Assembly (NCBI GenBank): GCA_003166955.1
Contig: PMUI01000042.1
Coordinates: 53,238-117,237 of the forward strand
Source: Acidobacterium sp.
GTDB lineage: Bacteria; Acidobacteriota; Terriglobia; Terriglobales; Acidobacteriaceae
Length of the DNA stretch: 64,000 nucleotides
Direction of reading: 5' to 3'
The notes under the pieces were generated by a model. The model was not told the origin of the DNA. It ran no database searches and saw only the letters and a program-made list of their open reading frames with translations. Shown one piece after another: positions 49,062-57,900 of this stretch. The first letter of the stretch is position 1; every line of letters starts with the position of its first letter. The translations under genes were made by a program, and so were the position numbers.

Positions 49062-50468
49062 ATGACTGCTACGCCCGTCGCCACCGAAATCCTCAGCCAG
49101 TACGGCCCCAAAATTAAAATGCCTCTCCCTGGCCCCGAGGCCCGCCGCATCGTCGAAGCCGACGACCGCCTCATCTCGCCCAGCTACACGCGCTCCTATC
49201 CCATGGTCGCGAAGCGCGGCCGTGGCCTGCGCGTCGAAGACGTCGATGGCAATGAGTTTCTTGACTTCGCCGCCGGCATCGCCGTCGTCTCCACCGGCCA
49301 TTGCCATCCCGAGGTCGTCGCCGCCATTCAGAAGCAGGCCGCCGAGCTCATCCACATATCCGGCACGGACTTCTATTACGAAGCGCTGGTCACGCTCTCG
49401 GAGCGCCTCTCTTCCATCGCGCCCATGCCTGGGCCCCACCGTTTCTACTACGGCAACTCCGGCGCCGAGGCCATCGAGTGCGCCCTCAAAATCGCCCGCT
49501 ACCACACCGGCCGCCAGAACATGATCGCCTTCTTCGGCGCCTTCCACGGCCGCACGATGGGCGCGCTCTCCCTCACCGCCTCGAAGCCGCAACAGCGCCG
49601 CCGCTTCGCCCCGCTCGTCCCCGGCGTCACGCACGTCCGTTACCCCTACACCTATCGCGGCTGTACCGGCGGCCCACAGGAAGAAGAAGCCTTCGCCCTC
49701 GGCTGCGCACGCTACATCGAGCAGAAGCTCTTCCACACTGTCCTCGCGCCTGAAGAAGTCGCCGCCATCTTCGTCGAGCCCATCCAGGGTGAAGGCGGCT
49801 ACGTCGTCGCTCCCACCATCTTTATGCAGGAGCTCCGCCGCATCTGCGACAAGTACGGCATCCTCCTCGTCGCCGACGAGGTCCAGTCCGGCGCCGGCCG
49901 CACCGGCAAGTGGTGGGCCATCGAGCACACCGGCGTCGAGCCCGACATCGTCTGCATGGCCAAAGGCATTGCCTCAGGCATGCCCCTCGGCATCTGCATG
50001 ACGCGCGCCGCCATCATGGACTGGAAGCCCGGCTCCCACGCCTCCACTTTCGGTGGTAACCCCATCTGCATCGCCGCCGCGCTCGCCACCATCGATATTC
50101 TTGAACGGGAAGGCCTCGCCAATGCCACAAAACAGGGCGAAAAGATGTTCTCGCGTCTGTATAAGTGGCCGGCCAAACATCCCGTCATCGGCGATGTCCG
50201 CGGCCGCGGCCTCATGATCGGCATCGAGATCGTCAAAGATCGGCAGACCCGCGAAATCGCGCCGCTCCTCCGCGACCGCATCGTCGACCTCGCCTTCGAG
50301 CGCGGACTCCTCATCCTCGGCTGCGGCGAAAACTCCATCCGCCTCGCCCCACCCCTCATCGTCAACGAAAACGAAGCGGCCATCGCCCTCGACATCCTCG
50401 AAGAATGCGTCACCCTCGCCGAGCACGAGCTGGCTCACCCGGCAGCCATGGCCAGCTCATCCGCTTAG
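49062..50468 (+). CDS. Class III PLP aminotransferase (GabT/acetylornithine aminotransferase-like)
   Basis: A 468-residue omega-aminotransferase. Family landmarks: FLDFAAGIAVVSTGHCHPEVV, the phosphate-binding YGNSGAEAIECALKIAR, GAFHGRTMGALSLT, and VADEVQSGAGRTGKWW with the PLP-ring aspartate. The Schiff-base lysine is in MAKGIASGMPLG. Substrate could be 4-aminobutyrate, acetylornithine or lysine; its overall form fits the GABA/acetylornithine branch best. It stands alone. The start has a strong Shine-Dalgarno sequence. Confidence 0.88.
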   Translation: MTATPVATEILSQYGPKIKMPLPGPEARRIVEADDRLISPSYTRSYPMVAKRGRGLRVEDVDGNEFLDFAAGIAVVSTGHCHPEVVAAIQKQAAELIHISGTDFYYEALVTLSERLSSIAPMPGPHRFYYGNSGAEAIECALKIARYHTGRQNMIAFFGAFHGRTMGALSLTASKPQQRRRFAPLVPGVTHVRYPYTYRGCTGGPQEEEAFALGCARYIEQKLFHTVLAPEEVAAIFVEPIQGEGGYVVAPTIFMQELRRICDKYGILLVADEVQSGAGRTGKWWAIEHTGVEPDIVCMAKGIASGMPLGICMTRAAIMDWKPGSHASTFGGNPICIAAALATIDILEREGLANATKQGEKMFSRLYKWPAKHPVIGDVRGRGLMIGIEIVKDRQTREIAPLLRDRIVDLAFERGLLILGCGENSIRLAPPLIVNENEAAIALDILEECVTLAEHELAHPAAMASSSA

Positions 50469-50494
50469 CTCGACCGTGTCGACCTATGTCCGGA

Positions 50495-50582
50495 GAGGAG
50501 GGTCAGCCCCCAGCAAGCTGTTGATTTGAAAGGGGGCGGTAGTGGGGCGAAGCCGTACATGTTAACTCTTAGGTTAATAGGT
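50495..50582 (+). repeat. Long inverted repeat, left copy
   Basis: Closely matches, in inverse orientation, the sequence at 52005-52093: GAGGAGGGTCAGCCCCCAGC, AAGCTGTTGATTTGAAAGGG, GGCGGTAGTGGGGCGAAGCC, then GTTAACTC...GGTTAATAGG. I estimate about 80 percent identity over 88 bp. The pair encloses the DUF1566 gene. Confidence 0.85.
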
Positions 50583-50604
50583 GACGGAGAGGCTTTTGTA
50601 TCAG

Positions 50605-50657
50605 GGCACGACTTCAGTCGTGCCGTTAAGGCCGCACAACCATGCGGGCTTCAGCCC
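50605..50657. repeat. Twin short hairpins (intergenic element)
   Basis: GGCACGACT-TC-AGTCGTGCC at 50605-50624 (9-bp arms) and GGGCT-TC-AGCCC at 50646-50657 (5-bp arms), both with a TC loop. Known Acidobacteriota genomes carry similar dispersed hairpins, from memory. The whole 50469-50795 gap has no gene. Confidence 0.7.
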
Positions 50658-50795
50658 CTGAGTACCGCCCGCAGCCAAACTTCCGGAAAGCCGTGATTCG
50701 GCAACAAGCGGAAGCGTTCGATGAGCGACTCGGCGATTTATCATCAAGCTCTGCAGAATTGATAGGAAGGCCGATTCTCCGCACAGGAGATGAAT

Positions 50796-51710
50796 TCATT
50801 TTGACGGTCGAGCCTTGGCGTCCCGGACACAGAGCGCATTCATCGTGTCACCTTCCGCCCAATCCTCGAAGCCCTTCCACCTGCGCCCCTCATCGAACCA
50901 GAAGGACCAGAAGCCGGCGCCGGAAGGATGCCCATTCGCCTCAATGACCGGAGTGCTGCTCCATTGGCGTCCGTAGGTAAGCTGGAGACCTCCGCTTACT
51001 TGAAGGTCACCATTGCGATGCAGAATGTCGGAGCTACCTACATATTCGGTAGCGTAAGCCGGCAGGTTGACGAGACTCTCCAGTTCATCGATCGTCGCCA
51101 GCCTCCAATCCGAATATCCTGCCAGTCGCAGCTTGCGGCAGTAGTTCATTGCCTTGTGCCAACTCCCCCTTTTGCCGCTATCTTTCGCGGCCCACACGAG
51201 GCCATCGGACGGATCGATCCAGTACCCATGCGCCTGAGTCTCCTGAGCCACGCCTGGAGCCGTCTTTGAGAACTGATCTGGTGTCGCCCGCTTCGGGCGT
51301 GGCGGAACCTTACCTTCAGCGATGCACGTATCGGCCGTATCCGCAGTTCTTAAGACCGCACTCTTATCAACGCACCACACGGCTCCTGCACCAGCGGAGG
51401 CAGGAACAGCTATGACCTGATAGTCGTCGGACGTGCAGTTCAATCGAATGTAATAGCCTGCGAACTCGCCGGATGCGAGTTCTTCGTCAATCAAGCCCGC
51501 AGCCTGAGGGGAAGACTTGGCGCCCTTCTGTGGTGGCCCGAGTTGCTCCAGCCGACACGCGAAGCCTTCGCCATAAGCTCGATACAAAACTTGCGCCTTG
51601 TTGAAGGTGCGTAGCGCACGCAGAACTCTCTCATTGGCGTCAACGTCCTCCTTTTGTGCGTACGCCACGCCACAAACTGCGATGACCAACCACGCAAGCC
51701 ACCGCTGCAT
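50796..51710 (-). CDS. Secreted protein: pilin-like domain fused to DUF1566 (Lcl C-terminal) domain
   Basis: A 304-residue exported protein. After a signal peptide (MQRWLAWLVIAVCGVAYAQ) residues 20-140 resemble the globular part of acidobacterial type IV pilin-like proteins (NERVLRALRTFNKAQVLYRAYGEGFACRLEQLG, then AAGLIDEELASGEFAGYYIRL). They lack the long pilin helix. Residues 150-300 form a DUF1566/Lcl-type domain (GYWIDPSDGLVWAAKD; SDWRLATIDELESLVNLPAY; ending NALCVRD). I choose ATG 51710, giving a clean signal peptide with GAGGT upstream; a TTG at 51755 is possible. It lies between inverted repeats. Function unknown, perhaps surface adhesion. Confidence 0.72.
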   Translation of the reverse strand: MQRWLAWLVIAVCGVAYAQKEDVDANERVLRALRTFNKAQVLYRAYGEGFACRLEQLGPPQKGAKSSPQAAGLIDEELASGEFAGYYIRLNCTSDDYQVIAVPASAGAGAVWCVDKSAVLRTADTADTCIAEGKVPPRPKRATPDQFSKTAPGVAQETQAHGYWIDPSDGLVWAAKDSGKRGSWHKAMNYCRKLRLAGYSDWRLATIDELESLVNLPAYATEYVGSSDILHRNGDLQVSGGLQLTYGRQWSSTPVIEANGHPSGAGFWSFWFDEGRRWKGFEDWAEGDTMNALCVRDAKARPSK

Positions 51711-52004
51711 ACGGCTTTGCACCTCGTCTGGAAGGTTGATGTACACGCGATCCAAGTTAATCGTTTATGGCGACGGATCGCGCCGCGTAATGTGGCAGTT
51801 CTGGAACTGTCCCATTGTAGTAGTTCGCATGAGAGTGATAACAGGCCAACGCGCTCATCGACGGGTTCTGGCCGTAAAGTCGGCCATACCGAACAATCGA
51901 AGGAAGCCTTCACTCCAGCCACCGTCTCCCTTCCCCCGCCCCGAAGTAGGCCCGGGCAGTCAAAAACGCCACCTGATCAGAGGTTTCTTAGCAACTGTGC
52001 GCAG

Positions 52005-52093
52005 CCCATTAACCGAGTAGTTAACATACACGGCTTCTCCCCACCACCGTCCCCTTCGAATCAACGACTTGCTGGGGGCCTGACCCCCTCCTC
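52005..52093 (-). repeat. Long inverted repeat, right copy
   Basis: Reverse complement of the 50495-50582 repeat with few differences (for example CAGCAAGTCGTTGATTCGAA versus CAGCAAGCTGTTGATTTGAA). See the left copy. Confidence 0.85.
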
Positions 52094-52216
52094 CGAGCCT
52101 GCCCAGGGGCAGGCTAAGCGAAGTCATGCCGCGTTCTTGTGGCCCGGCATGAAAGTCGCGGTCACTTCCCGATGGAAACCCACATGAAATAACCGAATGT
52201 GGCAAAGGCAGGAGCT

Positions 52217-52307
52217 GCTTCCAGCTTCCCGCTTCCAGCTTCCCGCTTCCTGCTTCCTGCTTCCTGCTTCCCAATTCTGGCTTCCAGCTTCCTGCTTCGG
52301 CCTTCCC
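52217..52307. repeat. Heptanucleotide tandem repeat (GCTTCCN)x13
   Basis: Thirteen 7-bp units run without gaps: GCTTCCA, GCTTCCC, GCTTCCA, GCTTCCC, three GCTTCCT, GCTTCCC, one divergent AATTCTG, a second G-start GCTTCCA, GCTTCCT, GCTTCGG, CCTTCCC. Noncoding. Confidence 0.88.
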
Positions 52308-52479
52308 GCTGATTTTTGTCAAGCTTTTGTGGAAAAGTCCAAAGTAATGACCGCTGACTTAGAATGACTTACACGCCAAAACCACAAAAGATATTTGGCA
52401 GTTTAATTCTCTCAACCTGATATTCTGAACTGGTAATTATCCCCTTGACACACGTAGAATAATGTGCGAAGATGTGAAC

Positions 52480-53406
52480 ATGAAAGTCAAGCAGAGCATT
52501 CCGAAGCACTTGCGGTTCACGGTGAGCGATTTTAATGCTCAGTTCCCCGATGATGCAGCCTGCTTGGCGTTTCTGATGGACCAGAAGTATCCCAGCGGCT
52601 TGGTTCCCTGCGAAAAGTGCGGCGAGGATCGGAAACACTATCGGCTGACGGGACGCCCGGCTTATTCGTGCGACCACTGCGGAAGCCATATCTACCCCAT
52701 GGCCGGGACTATCTTCCAGGACAGCCGCACGTCGCTGAAGACATGGTTCTACGCTATGTTCCTGATGTCCGCCACGCGCTGCGGCATCTCTGCCAAGCAA
52801 ATCCAGCGCGAGACTGGCGTGACGTACAAAACGGCCTGGCGCATGTTTAAGCAGATTCGCACCCTGATGTCGGAGGACATCAGCCTGGAGGGCGAAGCGG
52901 TGGAACTCGACGAAACCTACATTGGCGGGAAGGACAAGAACAAGCATTTTGCGAAGCGTGTAGATAGCGGAAGGCCCGGACCTGACTCACCCAAAACTCC
53001 AGTGTTCGGGATGGTGGAGCGCGGCGGACGAGTGGTCGCTATGGTGACGCCGGATGTGAAGGCTAAGACGATTTTCCCGATCATCCATGAGCGCGTGTTG
53101 CCCTCCAGCACGGTTTATACGGACGAGTACCCCGTTTATGATCGGCTGGCTAATGAGACGAACGGATATGTCCACAAGCGGGTCCAGCATCAGGAGAAGG
53201 TCTACGTCATGGGCGAAGCCCACACGAACACGATTGAGGGATTCTGGAGCTTGGTAAAGAGGGGAATCGGCGGAGTGTACCATTCAGTCAGCCGGAAGTA
53301 TCTCCAGTCCTATTTGGACGAGTACAGCTTCCGTTACAACCGGCGGTTCGCCGAAGAGCCTATGTTCGTTTCTTTGCTAGACCAGGTTGCAGAGCGGGTG
53401 AACTAA
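52480..53406 (+). CDS. IS1595-family (ISXO2-like) transposase
   Basis: DDE-type transposase of 308 residues. The N-terminus has a zinc ribbon (CEKC...CDHC) and a helix-turn-helix-like stretch (SAKQIQRETGVTYKTAWRMFKQIR). The catalytic core follows with VELDETYIGG, VYTDEYPVYD and the H/N-T-I-E-G-F-W-S-L-V-K-R block, all typical of ISXO2-like enzymes. I start at ATG 52480; an in-frame ATG at 52462 is also possible and would lie 6 bp from the end of the terminal repeat. The gene appears intact. Confidence 0.92.
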   Translation: MKVKQSIPKHLRFTVSDFNAQFPDDAACLAFLMDQKYPSGLVPCEKCGEDRKHYRLTGRPAYSCDHCGSHIYPMAGTIFQDSRTSLKTWFYAMFLMSATRCGISAKQIQRETGVTYKTAWRMFKQIRTLMSEDISLEGEAVELDETYIGGKDKNKHFAKRVDSGRPGPDSPKTPVFGMVERGGRVVAMVTPDVKAKTIFPIIHERVLPSSTVYTDEYPVYDRLANETNGYVHKRVQHQEKVYVMGEAHTNTIEGFWSLVKRGIGGVYHSVSRKYLQSYLDEYSFRYNRRFAEEPMFVSLLDQVAERVN

Positions 53407-53530
53407 CCGCTCGACGCACAAGATTTGTGAATGCCTCGCGGGAGATGGGCTGCATCTTCGATGCGACTTCCGCTGAAGGCTTGAATTTGGTACTCGCGCT
53501 CGGTTCCTTGCCGCCTGAGTTGCCGCTCAT
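53360..53530 (-). CDS. Small basic protein of the IS passenger region, 56 residues
   Basis: A short frame from ATG 53530 to TAG 53360 with GGAGG 9-12 nt upstream. The protein is Ser/Lys-rich and ends in a helix-like stretch FTNLVRRAVSSPAL. Similar short proteins with F..LLRKVxSVP accompany passenger genes elsewhere, from memory. It overlaps the transposase 3' end by 47 bp on the opposite strand. Together with the gene upstream it looks like a passenger pair. Coding status is moderate. Confidence 0.45.
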   Translation of the reverse strand: MSGNSGGKEPSASTKFKPSAEVASKMQPISREAFTNLVRRAVSSPALQPGLAKKRT

Positions 53531-53594
53531 GCTGCCTGTGATCCTCCGCTTAGGCGGAGTGTACCACGATCCGCCGGAAAGGTTGATTGTGGCC

Positions 53595-54382
53595 TCATCG
53601 CAGATACGGAACCAGTCTTTGAATGACGGTACGGACCTCCGTGCTCAGCACGTCCAGGAGAATTGTGAGGGGGGTGACAGATGTGACCTCAGCCTCATTG
53701 ATTGCTATATCCAAAAAGAACTTCATATTCTCGTCCGTCTGAAGACCGCTGAGGGTGCAGAATACCTCGCCTGCCTTGAGAGCTGCGGGACCACCCGGCA
53801 GCGGGGCGATTTGGAAGTTGGGAACGGGAGTTTTGGGGCTGCGATTGGCCCAATCCGAACGCAACTCCGCCTGTCTCTTTGGAGGAACGCTGTGGCCATA
53901 GGCATGCGTCCCTATCGTCAGCAGCAAACGATGCTTGTCGATGATGTTCAAACGATGGAGTACCCAGAGCGCTTTATTCCCAGTCTTGTATGGGTAGATT
54001 CGGCGGATTGCGTCAGCAGCGTTCTGCCCCATGCCATTTACATGTCTCGGAGATTTGGCCTTATAGTCATCGGGAGTGTCGAAAATTGGGAAACCGGCAC
54101 GGACATCGGGCACGCTCCCGGAGGCTTCGATCAGCCGCCAAACGAGGTGATCCAGAGTGGATCGCAGATTAAAAAGAGCGTCGCCGAGGATCAGGGAATA
54201 TTCGATGGGCAATTCGGGAATGCTGACAGCGAAATAATCGATATAGGAAACTTGTGGTTGTATTCGCCCCGGACTGTTATGGGGTTGGCTTCCCTGAAGG
54301 CATTCCATCTGTCCCGGAGATCATGGACGTGCTGATTGGCCCGCTCGAACTTGGCTGAGATGTCATCGTAGGCCGTGAGCAC
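53595..54382 (-). pseudogene. IS passenger gene, hypothetical protein family, interrupted by a frameshift
   Basis: Two overlapping minus-strand frames together make one protein of about 260 residues. The N-terminal part starts at GTG 54382 (LTAYDDISAKFERANQHVHDLRDRW...REANPITVRGEYN). The C-terminal part, in another frame, runs to 53595 and contains SLILGDALFNLRSTLDHLVWRLIE, a hallmark of a common hypothetical family whose members begin with just such a helical N-terminus. The switch point is near 54255-54262, where a one-base loss explains the shift. A second possibility is a real shorter gene starting at 54308. Function unknown. Confidence 0.6.
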
Positions 54383-54427
54383 AGTCTCAATCGTATCACC
54401 GTTACGTGTGTCAAGGGGATAATTACC

Positions 54428-54926
54428 TCTGAACTTATACCTAGCCGAGCGTCCACGGGGCTGATTCCAAGTCAGTTACGTCTGTAGGTCCCTGATTCCC
54501 TGGTGTTTGGCAGCCCTCCGCTTTAAGCCGGTTTAAGCCGCCGTTAGCGGCCCTTATACCTGGCGGGGCACAAAAAGTAAAGCCCGTATAGCCGGGGAGC
54601 GCGGGGCGGGCGGAGGCCAAACTTCCGTATTGCCGACAACACGCCCAGAACCTGAAAGAGTGCAACCTCTTTTGTCAGCATACCTGGGCGGCGCGTTGAG
54701 CGACGGCAAGACGCTGTGCTTCCGTACACCGCCAGTCCGTTGCAGGGATGAGAGAGGTAAACGTATTCCCACATAAATAAAGTCAGAACGGATCGAGCTG
54801 CTTCAGTAACTGGTGGTATACGTATTCCCGGCAGGTGGTTTGGCGAAAATGGACAGCCTAAGGAAAAGAGAAGTTTCCGCCTCTGACAAACGCCGGAACA
54901 AATCCGGCAAGGCACACAGGATCAGC
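54428..54926. other. Intergenic region between the IS element and the GH54 gene
   Basis: Starts with the right target duplication. It holds one arm of the REP-like motif (ACTTCCGTATTGCCGAC at 54621-54637), a doubled TTTAAGCCG near 54522-54540 and two ACGTATTCCC words near 54760 and 54819. No gene is supported; the GH54 promoter should be in the last 150 bp. Confidence 0.45.
54621..54637 (-). repeat. REP-like motif, single arm
   Basis: ACTTCCGTATTGCCGAC, the reverse complement of the GTCGGCAATACGGAAGT word found at 63921-63937. Confidence 0.75.
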
Positions 54927-57900
54927 ATGAAAACGAGAATCATTCCTAGACTGCTGCTCGCGCTTGCGCTCACTGCGATGAGCACTCCGTTGATGGCACA
55001 ACAGGCCGGGGCAGCCCCTCATGTTCCTCCGCCGAGGCCCAAAGGCCCATGCGATATTTACGCCGCCGCCGGCGACCCTTGCGTGGCCGCCCACAGCACG
55101 ACGCGCGCTCTGTACGCCTCCTATAACGGCCCGCTCTATCAGATCCTGCGCCAGTCGGACGGCAAGACTCTGGACATCGGGGTCATCGAGCCCGTCGCAT
55201 CGCCCGTACCGGATGCGGGCGGATACGCCGACGCGGCGGCACAGGATAAGTTCTGCGCCAACACATATTGCTGGATCACCACCATCTACGACCAATCCCC
55301 AAAACACAACGACCTGACCCAGGCGCCCCGCGGCGGATTCAGTGGGCCGGCCATGGGCGGATTGAACAACGTTCCGCTCGCCGACATGGCGCCAATCACC
55401 GTCATGGGCCACAAGGTCTACGGCGTCTTTATTGAGCCGGGCATGGGCTTGCGCGAGGACGACCCGAAAGGCACCGCGGTCGATGACCAGGCGCAAGGGC
55501 AGTACTGGGTTGTTAACGGTCAGCACTATAACTCTGGCTGCTGTTTCGACTACGGCAACGCTGAGATCGACAGCCGCGACGATGACAACGGCACGATGGA
55601 GACCGCGTACTTCGGCAACTCCTCGGGCTGGTTTAATGGGAGCTCTCGCGGTCCGTGGATCATGACCGATCAGGAGAACAATCTGGTTGGTTGTGTGAAT
55701 CCGGATGGATCCAAAAATTGCCCCAACCTGCAGTCCATCTCCTGGCGATTCGTAACAGCGATGGCCAAGGGCGAACCGCACCACTGGACGAGCATGGGCG
55801 GCGACGCACAGCACGGCGTGCTGTCGGTGATCTTCGACGGACAGCGCGTGAATGCCACCTATGACCCGATGCGCAAGCAGGGGGCGATCCTCCTCGGCAA
55901 CGGGGGCGACAACAGCAACAGCTCGCAGGGCACCTTCTATGAAGGCGCGATGACGGCCGCAAACACCTTCCCGGCCGACGCCACCGATCAGCTGGTGCAG
56001 GCCAACGTCGTGGCTGCCGGGTACAACGTGGCGGCGCTTAGTCTGGCGCAAGGTTCGGCAAACGCCACTCCGCCAGGACTCCAGACGTTCTCCCCGCGGT
56101 CATCGGCGGACACCACGCTGACATTCACAAATGCCACGGGTGCATCGGCCGAAGGCATAAAGTTGAGCATCTCCGCGCCCGGCAAGCAGTGGACCTCCGT
56201 CGTTACGGGGAGCACCGATACGTCGAAGACGTTCACTGACCCGGTGGCGCCTGGTGCAAGCGTGAGTGCGACTTTCAAGGTCACCTCGGGGCCGGAGGCG
56301 TTCAACGGCGACCTTGTCGGCAACGTCTGGTGGACCAACCCTGCCAGCGGCCGTAAGCAATTCGAGACAACAGCAGAGAAGGTACGGAATGTCAGCCCGG
56401 TCAGGGTTAACGAGTTCCGCATTCGTTCCGGTCCTCCCTCCAATCCAACGGACTCGTTCATTGAGCTCTATAACGCCGGCACACGCAGCGTCGACATCTC
56501 CAACTGGAGCCTCACCCAGCACCCGACCCAACAAGCCATCTTCTCCGCGGTGAAGATCCCGGCCGGGACGAAGCTCGACGCTGGCGGCTTTTACCTGTTA
56601 GGCCTCTCCAACTCCGGGTTGGCGGCCCCGGCACGTGGGGGTGATACCACCCTCTATGTCAGGAGCACGACCGGTATATCGGTCGGCGACACGGTGAGCA
56701 TCGGCGCCGGTTCCAGCGCAGAGACCCGCAAGATTGCAAAGATTGGGACGGCAGCCAACAGCAATACGACGTTGTGGCAACCTCTGCCGGATGGTCAGGC
56801 GATCACGATCCCTGCTGGCTCGACCAATTTGCCTGTCACGAGCGTGTCCGGCTTCGCGGTCGGCGAGAAGATCGCCATTGGCTATGGCGCCACTTACCCT
56901 GTGGTCGCAAAAGCCAGGGAGCAGTACGAGGTGGCTACGATCACCGCGGTTGGCAAGTCGGGCACGCAAGCCTACCTGGGTGCGGACGCGCCGGCTGGGT
57001 CGACCAATATTAAGGTGACGTCGGTCTCCGGCATCTCGGTCGGAGACAAGATCCGGTTGGACATCGACAGCGTCGGCCACGGAATCGAAACCGTCACGGT
57101 TACCAATGTTGGCACGCAGGCCCGCCACACAAATCTGGCGGCGGATGCGAGCGCCGGCGCGACCAGAATAAAAGTCCGCAATGTGAACGGTTTTGCCGTG
57201 GGCGATAAGCTGACCATTGGCACTCCCGCGAAACAGGAAACGGTGACCATCACCGCCGTCGGCACCTTGGGTTCGGGTGGCACCGGCATCGACTTTTCGC
57301 CAGCCCTCGCCCAGGCGCATATCGACAGCGAAGGGGCGGTCATTCCGGGCACGGGCCTCGATCTGGCGGCCCCGCTCAAGTTCGCCCATGCGGCCAACCT
57401 CCCCTTCAGCGACTGCGGAACGGGAATCAGCTTCCAACCGGCGACCGCATTTGCACATTCGAGCGATGAACCCGTCCAGGCGCTCGGCACAGGCATTACG
57501 ATTGATCGCCCTCTGGACCACGACCATGCCATCGACGCGGTTGTGCGGGACTCAGCAGACACAACTGCGGGCTATCAGGGGACCCCGGCGCCGAACCAGT
57601 GGTTCGGGGGCCCCACCCTCTGGACCAGCGCACCCTTCTTCGACCGTACCATTACCCTCAGCGCCGGCAGCATGGTGCTGCGTGACGCCTCTGGCCTTGT
57701 TGTCGACAGCCTGAACTATGGCGGCCTCGTCGACCCCTGGGCCGCCGAGGGTTACCAGGCTACCTCCGGATCGGAGCAGAGTGGCTGCTATGCGCCTGCT
57801 CCCGGTGCAGCCGCAGGGTTCGGGCCGGCTGCTGGTGCCAACGTAAGCGCGGGCCGCTTACCCGACGGCGCTGACACCGACAGCAACTGCACCGACTTCC

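Larger units (their letters stand above)
51711..52431. other. Repeat-rich intergenic region left of the IS element
   Basis: No gene. It holds a degenerate copy of the CGGCCATACGGAAG motif (51879-51895), the right copy of the long inverted repeat (52005-52093) and the heptamer array (52217-52307). The last 8 bp are the target-site duplication of the IS element. Confidence 0.6.
52432..54427 (+). mobile_element. Complete IS1595-family insertion sequence with passenger genes
   Basis: A 1996-bp element. The ends are a perfect 25-bp inverted repeat: GGTAATTATCCCCTTGACAC plus ACGTA at 52432-52456, and its reverse complement at 54403-54427. It is flanked by an exact 8-bp direct repeat TCTGAACT (52424-52431 and 54428-54435), the duplication length known for this family. 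It carries a transposase gene on the plus strand and two open frames on the minus strand that are not needed for transposition. Intact ends and duplication indicate a fairly recent insertion. A TTGACA inside each end may serve as a -35 box. Confidence 0.95.

Noticed and set aside
48854..49117. 87-codon plus-strand frame before the aminotransferase
   Set aside because: Arg/Pro-rich, overlaps the aminotransferase start in another frame.
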